DNA of 64,000 bases from Scytalidium lignicola (GCA_002812745.2 NCSJ02000084.1:1-64000); one strand, 5' to 3'. Positions 1 to 11,850 are shown, counted from the first letter of the stretch. Numbers and translations are program-made. Notes: a model not told the origin generated them from the letters alone.

Positions 1-700
1 GCTTATAAGGAATTATACACTAAAACCTTACTACTAAAGAGCAATATATTGTACAATATACTTAAGGAGTATATATAACTTTAGTTTGCTAACTAAAAGC
101 ATTATACAACTTATTAATAATTACTTAAGTTATTAATCTTAATTAGGAAGATATGAAATCACTGAATAAACACTTATAATAGCAGATCTAGAATGTTATT
201 AAAGGATTATAATTTGTTAAGCTTAAAAAGGAAATACTACAATTATTAATCTTTATAAACACCTTATTTATAAATAACAAAGACTTATTATCACAAATTA
301 ACTATATCATAATACTTGTAGACTATAAGGGAAATGTGAATATATTATACTAGACGTTGATTAAGTGTAAAAGGGTTACACATAGTGTTTTAGCCTTNAA
401 AACTGTACAAAATAACTTATAAATTCAATATAAAGGCTATGATTAAGTCAACTATCAAAGGAATCCTTGAAATCAACCTCCTACTAATCATATATACAAA
501 TTCAAGGTTATTGTACAATTACCTTGTTAAGTTGAGAACTATACAAGAAAAGCAACTTATGATTAACATGATATACCTTCATTAAGTGTACAAACAACAT
601 CAAATTGCTAAGGTATAATAAATTGAAGGAATTACAAATCCAGCTAATTCTATGACTAAAGGAAAGCCATCAAATACTCTGAAATAACTGTTAAATACTA
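1..700 (+). mobile_element. RIP-degraded Ty1/copia retrotransposon, RNase H end of pol
   Basis: Plus-strand translation interrupted by many TAA/TAG codons still follows the C-terminal RNase H part of fungal Ty1/copia polyproteins: a stretch around 260-395 (FINNKDLLSQINYIIILVD, then KCKRVTHSVLA) and another around 500-665 (YLVKLRTIQEKQLMI, then NPANSMTKGKPSNTL). The Trp expected after the ILY segment is TAG, as RIP on the opposite strand would give. The element continues off the left edge, so RT, integrase and the 5' LTR are not visible. Sequence from about 700 to 1070 may be its 3' LTR, but no partner LTR is in the window. Not functional. Confidence 0.72.
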
Positions 701-1099
701 ATAAAATGCAATTAGAAGTAGTAGAATAAGTAGAACATGACAATGTAAGTAATAGAATAGAAGATCTTACAGAGGGATTTAGAGTTATTCCTAATTAAGC
801 AATTAATATACAATTGAGAAAACTCTACAGATTTGAGCATTTTAAGAGTTACAACATACAACCATTTTTAGAGTAGCTTTAGTATTAGTAGAATAGTAGT
901 TATATACACATGATATTCACATGCTCTTATAAGCTAGTCCTGATTAAGTAGTAAGAATGAGCAAAGTTCTTACAACTTCACCCTCCTACCCTTATTCATA
1001 CAACAACTATAGAATAGCACAACAAGTATATTATGTATAATTACGTACTATACTTCGTGTTACAAGTAAACCGACAATAAGTAATAATTTAAGATTAAG

Positions 1100-4000
1100 A
1101 GATTTTCTTACTTAGATATAATAATACAATTTAGTATTTGTGTTTATATCTTTTAATTATAATAAAGATTATTGAACTGACAAATTAAGACTAAGTTTAA
1201 CTTGTTTTTTAATATATAATAACTTATATCATATGTAAAGTTACAACTAAGCTTTTAAGTTATTTTAGTGTTTACTTAATTGTTCTTTTATAACCTTGAT
1301 TATATTATAACTATTCAGTCAGACTATTAACTTAAGTTAGATCAAGTTATACTTTATAAGCTTTACATTATACTTATAGATTATAATCCTTTTANTTTGT
1401 TTATATCTGATGGCCATTGAATGTATAACTGTTCAACTAATAATATTCTGGTTAATTTTAAACTTTTAAATGAAGTTAATTATAAAGAGAGTATATTACT
1501 AAAGATGAATAAACCTTCTTATTAATAATGAAATTACTATTATCATTCCAGAAGAAACTAGTATATATTAGTCTAAAGATATTGTTCTAATTAATTATAA
1601 TAATGCTAAAGAGAAGTTAAATCTGATTAGGATTCTAATAACTTATCCAGCTTATATACTATTACATTATATGTTATTCNTTTTTATATAGTGATTACAA
1701 TTAAGGTTATAATATAAAGCTTTAAGGTAATTGTAAAGGTAAGTGTTTAACATTGTAAAAGTAATATTAACATTGATTACATACTTAAAGAAACTAATTC
1801 TCTTTTATCTTCTATACAAGTTATTTGTTTTAACAATATATAATTAATACTTTTGTGACAATAAAGATTATTAAGCTTAATTAACATTACTTTAATTAAT
1901 TGAAGATATAGGCTAATTTATACTAATATGTATATAACACTTTATACTTAGGTAATGTTGACATTATAAATATTAACTATTATATTATACTTCCTTCTTT
2001 ATTTTCAAAGAGTAATCATCAAATATAACAATTGTTTCAAGATATAATAACTTTAGTTTATTACTTTAAGAAACTTATCTATTTTATTATAATGATAGCA
2101 AATTCAAATTAGCTTAAGATCAAGGAGAATCTCTTATTTAGTCAATTTGTTATAAACTGTTCAGATTTAGTAGCTTATGTTTTTAAAGTTAAAAAGCAAC
2201 AATTAATTAATGTACTCAAGGTTGATGTTCTAAGCTTTTATAATAGTTATAACTTTATAATTGAATATCAAAAACATAACCTTCTTTATATCCATTTCCT
2301 CTTTTATAAATTATTTTATTTAGTTGAATTATTACTAGATAATATTAATAAAGTAATCTATGTTGAAATCTTTAATCTTAATTATAACCTTCATAATGTA
2401 TTATGAGAATTAGTAATTATATACATAATTCACTACTTATATAGTCTAGATCACCTTAATAACCTTTATATAAAGTGTAAAACTCTAGTAAAACTATTAT
2501 ATTACTCTAAGAGATTCTTGAAGAAGTTTACAAACATAATAGTCATGTCTGAGGATGAATATCCAGAATATTATTGTAAGAATGATAATTAAATGTTTGT
2601 GTATAAATTCAATGTGTTTAAACGACTAATAATAGAAGATAATTGTTAAGTAATACCTTATAACTTATATTTACTATAAATATTCAATTATTATATTAAC
2701 ATTAAGTTATGTAGTATAGTATAAGTTGTAAAGTATATTCACAAATATGTTTATAAAGGTTATAACTGTTTAACACTTGTTGTTAAGCTTAGCCAGAATG
2801 AGATTGAGTAATATATTCAAGCTTAGTATATAAGCCTTATAAAAGCATTTACATGTCTTATAGAATATAAGATATATCAAGAATAGCTCTTGGTAACATG
2901 TTTTCTTGTATACTTTCAAGAGGAATAATTTATATAGTTTTATAATGATATAAGGTTAAATATTGTTATAATTAAGCTTAAAGTGTAGAATTTAAAGTTT
3001 ATAATATTTTTTAAGTATAATACTCAGTATAAAGACAATTGTCAATGATTATATCAGGAGTTTTTAAAGTATTATATATAAAATACAAAGAATTAATGTT
3101 AATAACTCTAAAAACAAGAGTACTCAATTAGTCAAATGTATTATTATAATCTAATATATAAAGAAAGATTTTATCTATAGTTATTACTTACTTGTGTACA
3201 AGGGTTATAATCATTTGAGGAATTGTACATAGTTGATAGTATTTAATACTTAATATATTACATTATGTATATTACTTAAGGATTAGTTAAGAATGACTTA
3301 GAATAGTTTTAATGCTTTGAGAAGGTAATTCAATTTAATCTAGTTAACTGTTTATAAACTATATTCCTTATAAGTTTATATTCTTAGCTAATAAATGACC
3401 TTATAACTTTGTAAGACTGATTCAAGTCTTACTTATATGATGATTTGCATTACTACTTAAGCTTTCTTCAGAATACAAGTTTCTTGTTAGTATTATAAGA
3501 TCTAGAATATAATTATGACTTGTATATACTTAACAAGAAGCTTTAGGATATACAATTAATAATAATTGACTTTGGTTTGTCTTTATTTTCCTTTGATTAG
3601 TTTGTTATTCATAATCAAATTATACTAGAATATAATATTATAAAAGAAGTTGTTATTACTTTAACAATATAAGCTTAATTAAATCAAGATCAGTATGAAT
3701 ACTTTAATATAATTATTATAACTATTAAGAATAAATTGTAAACTGCTTACTTTTACTTACAAGGGCTAAAAAGGAGTAATAAGACTTTTCTTTACAAAAC
3801 CTTATACTATTACTTTTGTAAATTGGATAAGCATATGCTTTGTATAACTTTTACAAGAATTATAACACTTTTATTATTAGTTGGCTATATAATACACTTA
3901 TAATTTTAGATTCTAATTAAGTTAAATAAAAGCTTTATTAACTTGATCTTGAAAAATAATAAGTTAACAATTATACTTTAGTATGTTAATTTGATTATAT

Positions 4001-5330
4001 AAGATAAAGTCTTTATATAATACAAATACTATTTCAAGGTTGTTTACTGATTATTTTATGATTTATAATTTGTTAAGGATTAAGATTTGCTGTTTAATAA
4101 AGTCCTTGTTATCTTAAGTGATGATTTTACTCAAATCTTGCTTGTAATAATAAGTAATACTCAAGTAAACATTATATATGCTTATTTACAGTATTCCTTT
4201 ATATAATAATGATTATAAAAACTATACTTAAGAATTAATATACATATACAGTTAAGAGAAGGAAAGGCTAATTTTGTTTGGTAAATTAGCTTATTACCTT
4301 ATGATATAACCTTTTATAACTTTATCTTAATTTCTTTAACTATTTTTATAATTATAGATTTAAAAGCATTGTTTGATGATATGTATTCTTTGCCTTTGCT
4401 TCAGGTTATGCTTAAAGATCACATAACTTTTGATAGTAAAATATTACTTACTACTTGGAATATGATTGTAAAAGTGTTGAATAAAATGGTCATGACTTAA
4501 TTCCTTAACTTTAAATGCACTTATTTGTTTGTAAACTTAGCTGATGTTAATAACAAAGATAATAACAATTATATATACATTACAAAAGTGTTACAAGTTA
4601 TAAATATCCTAACTTTGCTTTTATCTAAGCTAATGTTAAAAGTTAGAGTATTAATCATATTAATTTATAATATATACCCCTTAGAAGGTTTATACAATAG
4701 TATATATATAGTTGTTATAACTTTGTAGAATTACTTGATTAAGGGACAGTTATTAAGAGGAGAGTAGGATGAGCAAGTTTGTATAATTCCTTGAATTAAA
4801 TTGATGTTAAATAAGAATGATTTAACTTTTACACNTTTTTTACAAGTAATTCCCTCTTTGAATATACTTTATTATAACTGTAAATAAGTCTTAAGGTTAA
4901 TTGTTTAATAAGGTTAGCCTTGATTTACGAATTCTTGTCTTTATACATAGTTAGTTTTACATAACAATCTCTTAAAATACTTTTATTAAGGGGTTATTTA
5001 TACTCTTACTTATAAGAGTTATTACAATAAATAACATAGTATATCTAAAGGTTTTAAGAGATATTAATACATAACTTTACACTTTATAATATGTATACTT
5101 CTAATATATAAAAGCTGTTTACAAGTGTAAAGAAAGGAAAAAAGTAAGTAATATTCTTCTATTATATACCTGATTAACTAGTAATCAAGACTTTTTATAG
5201 GATTTTCATTTCTCCTCATCTGAGGTTATAGTTAGCATAGTCAATTCTATTTGTAAATGTACTTTATAAGCATAACACTCTTTACAAAAGAGTGTAAAGG
5301 CATTGATAACTATGCCTTAGAAGGAGTCAA
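1100..5330 (+). mobile_element. RIP-degraded Helitron (Rep/PIF1-like helicase) relic
   Basis: Very AT-rich block whose plus-strand frames retain Helitron Rep-helicase landmarks in the right order. These are a HUH-region equivalent near 2275-2330 (LLYIHFLFY, then INKVIYVEIFN), a Rep region at 2540-2830 (SEDEYPEYY, HINVE-equivalent INIKLCS, KYIHKYVYKG, NEIE-YIQA-YIS), and the end of the PIF1-like helicase at 4600-4730 (NIYPLEGLYNS) continuing to about 5010 (FTNSCLYT-LVLHNNLLKY). The frame is broken by dozens of stops. The two Rep tyrosines of KYIHKYVYKG survive (2744-2746, 2756-2758), but the first His of the HUH motif is TAT (2287-2289). Start and end are approximate; two hairpins at 5275-5318 may mark the 3' terminus. 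Single Ns occur at about 1394, 1680 and 4835. Confidence 0.75.
5275..5318. repeat. Two consecutive hairpins, candidate Helitron 3' end
   Basis: 5275-5295 is a perfect 9-bp stem with a 3-nt loop (ACACTCTTT / AAAGAGTGT). 5297-5318 is a 7-bp stem (AAGGCAT / ATGCCTT) with an 8-nt loop. Helitrons normally end with a hairpin a few bases before a CTRR terminus. Here AT-rich, RIP-damaged sequence changes to ordinary base composition just to the right. No clean CTRR plus T was found, so this is only a candidate terminus. Confidence 0.35.
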
Positions 5331-5451
5331 CGGCATTTATAACCTGTTATAGCATAACAGCAAGAGTAAGAGCAAGAGTAAGAGTAAGGCTGGCAATAGC
5401 AAAACCTACTCATGATCTATTAGCTATAAACTGTATAATTTGATAATAGTA

Positions 5452-6022
5452 TTACTTACTACTACCATCAACTCCAAAGGAGCTTACAAGTCCAATTAAG
5501 ACTAGAGCAACATAACAAGGGCTATTAAGGCAAGGAGCACAAGCAAGAGCAAGCGTGGGATAGGCCAGGAAGTTACTAAAGTTGTTGGCCGGGGCTATTC
5601 CAGGAATGACAGGCGCTAGGACATTTTGAGCAGTCTGGGCTGCCTGAACGTTCGCCTGCATTGTGTATAGTTAGTTACAGACCATAACGACATGGAATCA
5701 ACTACTTACGCTGTTAAATGCTGTACCGAGCACCCGAGGAGTTGTAGTAGCAATTACAACAACTGCTACCAAATAAGCCGTCCACCACAACGTACAGCTA
5801 GAACAGTCTACTGCACGCCTGGCAATGTCTACAGGCTGTAAGGCTATCCATCACCATTCCTCTCATCTGGCCAATGATGGCCTCATCGTTCTGGGTACGG
5901 CCCAGGGTCATTTGCCTACCTTGCCGGAGCAAGGCGACGTGAACGATTAGCATTGCTGCCAACGTCTGTACGGTAGCTGTACGCTTAGTAGTAATACCGG
6001 AAACAGTGATTTGGTTGTTCAT
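5452..6022 (-). pseudogene. Small membrane-protein gene, apparently frameshifted
   Basis: Unrecognised family. A minus-strand ATG at 6022 opens 74 codons (MNNQITVSGITTKRTATVQ onward) ending at a stop near 5798. A second frame, entered as if one A were extra near 5845, reads QPVDIARRAVDCSSC followed by a hydrophobic segment (LWWTAYLVAVVVIATTT) up to a good donor GTAAGT at about 5708. After an intron ending ATGCAG at about 5657 the reading continues ANVQAAQTAQNVLAPVIPG and a Cys-containing hydrophobic tail (ALACAPC, NSPCYVALVLIGL) to a stop at 5452. The splice signals and smooth reading suggest a real gene with one frameshift, either sequencing error or decay. The ATG lies directly downstream of a triplet microsatellite. 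Function unknown. Confidence 0.4.
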
Positions 6023-6045
6023 TTTGGTGGTGGTAGCAGTGGTGG

Positions 6046-6079
6046 TAGCAGTAGTAGTAGTAGTAGTAGTAGTAGTAGA
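6046..6079. repeat. (GTA)n microsatellite
   Basis: About 34 bp of uninterrupted AGT/GTA triplets, preceded by imperfect GGTGGTAGCA units from about 6025. It lies just upstream of the minus-strand ATG at 6022. Confidence 0.9.
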
Positions 6080-6436
6080 TGTAGTTGACGAAGAGAGAAA
6101 GTAGGAAGTTGTTGTAGAAGGTTGAAATATATATTTCTACGGTCAATGGAAGCCAGTTTCATTGTTACTATTCACGTACGAGCTGTAAATAAAGGAGCCT
6201 TTCACTGAGTTCATGGTTTTGTATTGTTATGTTATCCACAATAGTTAAGTTTTTATTGTTCTTACAAGTGGTGCCTTTGAGATCTCTTTTGACAATGCGT
6301 AAAAGTGTTGCTGTACAATTCTTTACGGTCGATTCCATTGTTATAGTTCTATTCATAACCGTTCAAAGGAGGTAGTGGTTGAAAGCAAATAAGGGGGTTG
6401 ATTAGGTAAGCTATATCACGTGGTCAAGGGATTCCG

Positions 6437-6545
6437 CATGCACTCGCCTTGCGAGCGTAGCGAGCAACAAGCTTTGCTTGTTATACGTATAAGAATCCAT
6501 CCATTAACAGAAGCAAAGCGCTCGAGCAAGTTTGGCTGCGCCGCC
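6437..6545. repeat. Cluster of short GC-rich palindromes and repeats
   Basis: Within about 110 bp there is a CTCGC-ctt-GCGAG hairpin, a GCGAGC-gta-GCGAGC direct repeat, an AACAAG-ctttg-CTTGTT hairpin, and a GCGCTCGAGC palindrome near a GCGCCGCCG run. Such compact palindrome clusters are commoner in organelle intergenic DNA than in fungal nuclear DNA. No gene is associated. Confidence 0.5.
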
Positions 6546-7006
6546 GTATGTGTGTGTATCATACCTGTATATCCCGAAGCTAATTGTCCTAGATACTTTA
6601 AATCCTATGGTGGCTATCAAGACGGCACAGCCTATTGAGTAGAGCGCAAAATAAGAGTGTGCAAAAGATAGGTTCAGAACAGTCAAATACACTTTTCAAT
6701 TCTATAACTATGAATAAGTTTATATGTACAGTTGTAATATGGCCGTACAGCTACAGAGTGACTGTAAGTACCGTAACAAATACGTGTCTGTAAACCTTAT
6801 GTAATGGTCGTTTCCACTGCAGCAGTACAGTGGACTAGTCGGTGTAGTTGCAGAACCGAAACTTTACGATATCGCAAGTGTCTTTGGTTTCAAATATATA
6901 GAGAACCGGGTTATACGACTACTATCATTACTCAAATTGGTGACTAAAATTGTTTTAACCAACATTTATTATCAAAAATTAGATAGGGATTTTCAAATTT
7001 TATATC

Positions 7007-9465
7007 TTAATGGCCGGTCACCCTCTGCTTTTGTACTATGCAGTAATCGCACCTTCTGTGAAAGCAATTGGGGCAATCATCCACCTTTGTGGACATGTCA
7101 CCATGACCACAATTTGACTACTGAGAGTGAGAATCTGTTAGAGGTTTCGAGAAGTAGACTTACGCAAGTCCAACAATACACATAAACTGGAGACTTTTTC
7201 GTGGAAATGACTGATTTAGTTTCTTCCAGGTCCCGTGGATCGTCCTGTCCATCATTCGTATGTGTCATTCGCGCAACTGGTGGCGAAGAGCTAGTTGTTG
7301 AAGCTTCCGGCACGACGCAAAAGATCTCCGATTGATTCATCATGCTGTACTTTCGACATTGTGCATAGTCATTCTCAAGTACCCGTCCCTTATATATCAA
7401 TATTATCTTCGTCCCTCTAGGATAGTTCAAGGCTGTGACAACTTGTTCTTTTACCTGCCGTACTTGCAACGTGCCATCCTCAATGCTGTGTGCCGGGAAT
7501 CTGATAGAATATGTGGCTCCTTTGGACTTAATCAAGAGAATGTCATCTTCACCTTCAACTGATGGCGAGTTACTCGCTAACGAAGGATGGATTCCATTCC
7601 CTCTCATGACTAAAATCTGCTTTAAGATTATACACTTCATCGCTGGAATCATCACCATCTGTGTTATTAGTATCTTGGTTGCCTTTGACTAGTCCGCTGG
7701 ATTGGTTGGAATTGGGTTCATCTTTAGGCACGAAGGATTCATTGGGTCGTGGAGTCACCTTTCGCGCCCCGACTTCGTGGCCTTCATCTTCGGGGGATAG
7801 TATCGGCTTTTCAAGAGCCTCATCATCATCTGCAGCTTGAGCACTAACACTATCATCCGAATCATCCTTATCTCCACCAGCGTCGTCGTCTTCAAGCTCA
7901 TCACTCTCGGCCGTTGGCAGCGCAAATAGAGCAAGCTGCTCCATGTGCCTTCCAAGGTGTCGACGAAATTGTTTTAGTGTCCCATATGGCTTTACGTTTT
8001 GGCCTTCATTCAAAAACACTCTTTTGAAATCCCGCTTCGGATCAAGAATATTCTCCTCCCATTCATCGCAAAGCGGACAAGCGGAAATCGAGTCCACGGA
8101 CTCTTCACTTTGCAAGACCAGCGCGCGGAGCTGGGGGTCGGATTCGCTCACATGGTGGTCAGATGCGAGGTGGATAAGGAAAGGGGTCTTGCTTGCGAAT
8201 GGCGTAGCACAGAGAACGCAGAGCCATTGCCTTCTGTGGTTCTGGAGCTCATGGGTAAACCACTCGTTGCGGCTGCGGAACATTCTCATGTTGCACACCT
8301 TAAATGTACACACGTATGGTCTTAGATCCCGGAAGACATGTTTCCTGTTCTTTGTCAGCTCGAGTCCTCAAGATGTGGACTTAGATCTCCGTTCTTGAGT
8401 AAGGACAGCATACTTCCATGCGGCCTTGTTTTTGACTATCTGTTCCGTGTAGCAGTACGGGCACTCAAAAGATTCTCCGTATTCGAACGGAATTCCCTCG
8501 AATGCCATTTTTGGTGGCGGTGGCACCGTAAGTTTGTTCTCAGCAGCCTCACCCATGACCGTCTGATCGTATGAAGTTTGCGAGCCGAAGGATCCTGCTT
8601 CTGAGCTGTCCTTCACATCCTGTGGAAGGACTTTACTTTCTACATAAGTTGTAGCCTTGGTCAAAGCAATCGTCTTTTCAGACTGCTTCTCGTCTTCAAC
8701 ATTTGTTTCCCAATCTCTCACAAGCTTTCCATGATGGTCCTCTCGATACTTTAGGAACTGCCGACGTCGAGTGATGCTCTTTCCCAGCCGCTCTTGGAGC
8801 CACTCCTTGCCTCCCTTTTCTGACCCATGTTTCTCTTTGACATGTCCAATGTCATACCTGGGATCGAAATTGTATCGAGATGCGGCTTTGAGATAGTCAA
8901 CCCGAGATGGAGAGTTCCGAATTATGATAGACAGTTTCATCAGGTTTGTATTTGTAGCATTTATTGCCGAGAATAGCTGGTCGAGTTCTGATGTGTTGGG
9001 GAAATCGTCTCCATCATCTGGGACTTCCTCTTCCTCTGAATCACTGATATACCCTACCTTCCAAATTCGGTTCCGTTCATCTCCGGAGAAAATTAGAGAA
9101 GCATTCTCTAATGATTTTAGCAGTCCTTCAAGAATTCGTATAATGCGTTGACGAAGTTCGGTAGCATCCTTCAGTCTGAAATCAAAAGAGCTTCGCAGGT
9201 GGCCTTTCTGAAGAGCAGCAATGTTAACTGCCCAGGCTCTAAACCTCAACCGCGAATCTTGCGCAGCTCTGAGCTTCTCATCACGATCAAAGCCACGCTC
9301 GCAGGGGTCATCAGGAGCCGTGTCGCGTAAGTTCTCACTGAGGCCTTGATACCCATCAAGACATCGGTGACAGAGCGTAGATATCGGCGATATGTCTTCC
9401 GCATCCTGGACAGAGTCAGTGATCGCGCTCTTCTGGGCGCGCCCCAAGGTGAACGAAGCGGACAT
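7007..9465 (-). CDS. C2H2 zinc-finger protein with ubiquitin-like domain and C-terminal Cys-rich module
   Basis: Exons: 9465-8414, intron 8413-8345 (GTATGC...AACAG), then 8344 to roughly 7650, an unresolved junction, and UBL-coding sequence to 7164. The next intron is 7163-7118 (GTAAGT...AGTAG, CTAAC branch), followed by the last exon 7117-7007. The N-terminal third is helical (RFRAWAVNIAAL, SSFDFRLKDATELRQRII), a type seen at the front of fungal signalling and STAND-like proteins. Next come C2H2-type fingers (ECPYCYTEQ, CTFKVCNMRMF...H, CVLCATPF...H, CPLCDEW...H-GRH) and an acidic linker. A ubiquitin-like fold follows (VRQVKEQVVTALNY, IILIYKGRVLENDYAQCRKY, SEIFCVV). The last splice yields CWTC-SNCGHG-CPNC-HRRCDYC, a zinc-binding tail. 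The UBL lies in a different frame from the fingers; several donor/acceptor pairs at 7560-7700 would fix this and I cannot choose. It is divergent from the DUF7580 gene. Family confident, exact protein not. Confidence 0.8.
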
Positions 9466-9784
9466 CCCGTCCGGAACGGATCCAGTTGTTCTAGGAGGAT
9501 GTCAGAATCCGAATACTCCATCTATTCTTCGTTTTCTCTCTTTCGTGACCATGATTTGAACTTTGTAGCCTAAATGCTCTCATCAACCCCACCATCGCAA
9601 CTCTCACCAATGGGCGTCAAATCTCATCACCGACCCCGCTAAAGATGCAGAGCTGACAAGTCCTAACAATACAACAGCTTAGAGAAAAGACTCAATCGCA
9701 CCAAAACTACAGTATGATTTCCCCCAGAAATCACAATCATAGATTTCTGGGAAATCGGCCCGCCAGCCTGCCAGCCTGTCCGCC
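9466..9784. promoter_or_regulatory. Bidirectional promoter region
   Basis: 319 bp between two divergent start codons (C2H2-UBL gene leftward, DUF7580 gene rightward). It should hold both promoters; I see no clear TATA box. 9716-9784 contains short repeated AGAAATC and CCAGCCTG units. Confidence 0.5.
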
Positions 9785-11850
9785 ATGTCTGGAGTAGAAA
9801 TTGTTGGGTTCCTCCTGGGGGGGTTCCCGCTACTGATATCGGCGGCGGAGCACTATAAGGAAGGATTTGAGCCACTGGCGAAGTGGTACCGATTCCGGGA
9901 CGACTTCATTCAATTCATCGATGCTGTCGCTACGCTGAAATTGCTCTTCGATCAAACTCTAGAGCGCTTCTTGATCTCTGCCGATATCCCAGACGAGGAA
10001 TTACAGCAATTTATGACTAATCCGAACTATGAAGGATGGCATCGGGCGGAACTTTTGGGCTTGCTAACGGAGAAGCTGGGATCAGCGCATGAGGTTTTCA
10101 TGAGTACGATCAGGAGGATGAACAAGCTTTTGTTGGAATTGAAGGAGATGCTGATGGTGAAGACGGTCAAAAATGGCGCGGTAGGCATTTCTTTCCAAAA
10201 CTGAAACTCACGCTCACTATCTGCAGGTGGAGTGGGAGGTCGAATGGGCACGGGATGGAGCAAGTCGGTGGAACTACCAAATGAAGCGGATATACCTTAG
10301 CTTCAGCAAGAAGGGAAACGTCATAATCGAAGAACTCGAGAGACACAACAAGACGCTCGCAGCATTGCTCGACTCAAAGGACAAGCTGGACAGCTTGAAG
10401 GCCACACGGAAAGACACCACTTGGGCAAATATATTTTCCGGAATAAGATCTCACGCGAACAGCCTATATGCAGCATTGAAGAAAGGCTGGAATTGCGAAT
10501 GCGAAGCTGGACATTCCACAGCTTTGCGACTTCAGCCTCGGGAAACAGGCGGATGGTCGTCCGACTTCAATATGTATTTCACAGTTCCAAGGGAGGGACC
10601 AACGCACCCAAAGGTACGGCGAGAGGTTATGATAAGCATCAGGAAACCAAAGAAGGAAGCTGTAGTTTTGTCACAGACATCTCGTGTTCCGGATAAAGAC
10701 GGGTATTTGAGTAAGCTTCGGCGAGACTTTGAGCCTCAAGTCACCATTACACAACGGCCAGAGCTCACACCATCTGTGTTTGATTCTTCTACTTCAATAC
10801 GAAGCAGCTTCAGGGACATCTTCAAGAATGAAACGGAAAAGTATGCAAACAATGTTTTAAGCTCAAATGGAACGGAGGTACTTCTTGAAGATAAGACTTC
10901 CAGGTATCTCACTTCTTCCGTCGAAGGTAGGTACTAGTCAGACATGCTAATCTAATATCAGAAACCCTATTTTCCCTGGATCTTCAAAGACCAAGAAATC
11001 AGTTCGCATGATTCTGCCAGCGGAAATCCCAATTCAGGCCAAACCCACATCTATGCAGCCGCAAGTCAAAGAAATACATGTCAACCGAGAACCATGTAAC
11101 CAGATTCAAGATTTGTGCTCCACGCTCTGTTCTTGTAATATCTACCCGTGCAGTCTAGGTTATCTCGGCGACGACCAAACCCAACAAAAACACGAGCTTA
11201 AATATATTCGCGACTCCTTCGACGACAAATCAACCATCAGTCTCGAAGCCCTCCTTGACAACCCAGACGCCTTAACTTTCACACGGCAGCAACGCTACAA
11301 AATAGCCAGTATCCTAGCCTCCTCGCTGCTACAGCTCCAAACCACGCCCTGGCTGCCGCAGCACCACCTCGACAAGAAGAACCTCTTCTTCTTCCGCGAG
11401 CGCAACATCATCCACTTCGACCGGCCCTACATCACGCACTCCTTTCTCTCGACACGGGTTGGCCCTTCCCCATCCGCTCCCTCTGCTTCTCTCGCTCTTC
11501 CCCCACGTTTCATCGCCCGCCATAGCCTCAACAACCTCGGCACGCTACTCCTCGAACTCTGCTTCGGGAAGTCGGTTGAGAAATGCGAGTTCCGCAAGTA
11601 CCACCTAGATGCCAATGGGCAGGCACACGAGAGGACCAACTGGAGCACGACCCGGGACTGGGCAGAGCGGGTTGGTGAAGAGGACCCGCGGCTGGAGGGG
11701 GTGATTAATTGCTGCGTATCTGACATTTTGTTCTTGCAAGTACAAGGCGGAGCTGGGTGGGAGAGGAAGGAGTTCGTGCAGGCTGTTTATGGTGGTGTGG
11801 TGAAGCCTTTGGAGGGGCTGGTAGAGGGGTGGACAGAGATGGTCTTGTGA
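9785..11850 (+). CDS. DUF7580 domain protein (HeLo/prion-propagation-like N-terminus)
   Basis: Three exons, 9785-10180, 10227-10903 and 10962-11850, giving 653 aa. Intron 1 (46 nt, GTAGGC...CTGCAG) is phase 0. Intron 2 (58 nt, GTATCT...CTAAT...ATCAG) is phase 2 and restores the frame exactly. The N-terminus (MSGVEIVGFLLGGFPLLISA, EHYKEGFEPLAKWYRFRDDF) is the amphipathic helical start typical of fungal DUF7580 proteins, often annotated as prion-inhibition/HeLo-like. The C-terminal part (ISLEALLD, RQQRYKIASILASSLLQLQT, LFFFRERNIIHFDRPYI, HSLNNLGTLLLELCFGK) has the layout of a degenerate kinase-like C-lobe without visible catalytic residues. Family members are poorly characterised; a role in allorecognition or stress is inference. 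Head-to-head with the C2H2-UBL gene. Confidence 0.85.

Larger units (their letters stand above)
6023..7006. other. Intergenic, no supported gene; GC-rich palindromic cluster inside
   Basis: Short open frames on both strands (for example 6168-6356 minus and 6420-6638 plus) show no recognisable domain and I do not call them. The interval holds the triplet microsatellite and an odd block of short palindromes at 6437-6545. The rest looks like ordinary spacer. Confidence 0.5.

Noticed and set aside
4525..4728. Open frame of 67 codons in AT-rich DNA
   Set aside because: It matches the end of the Helitron helicase (NIYPLEGLYNS region); a surviving open stretch of the relic, not a gene.
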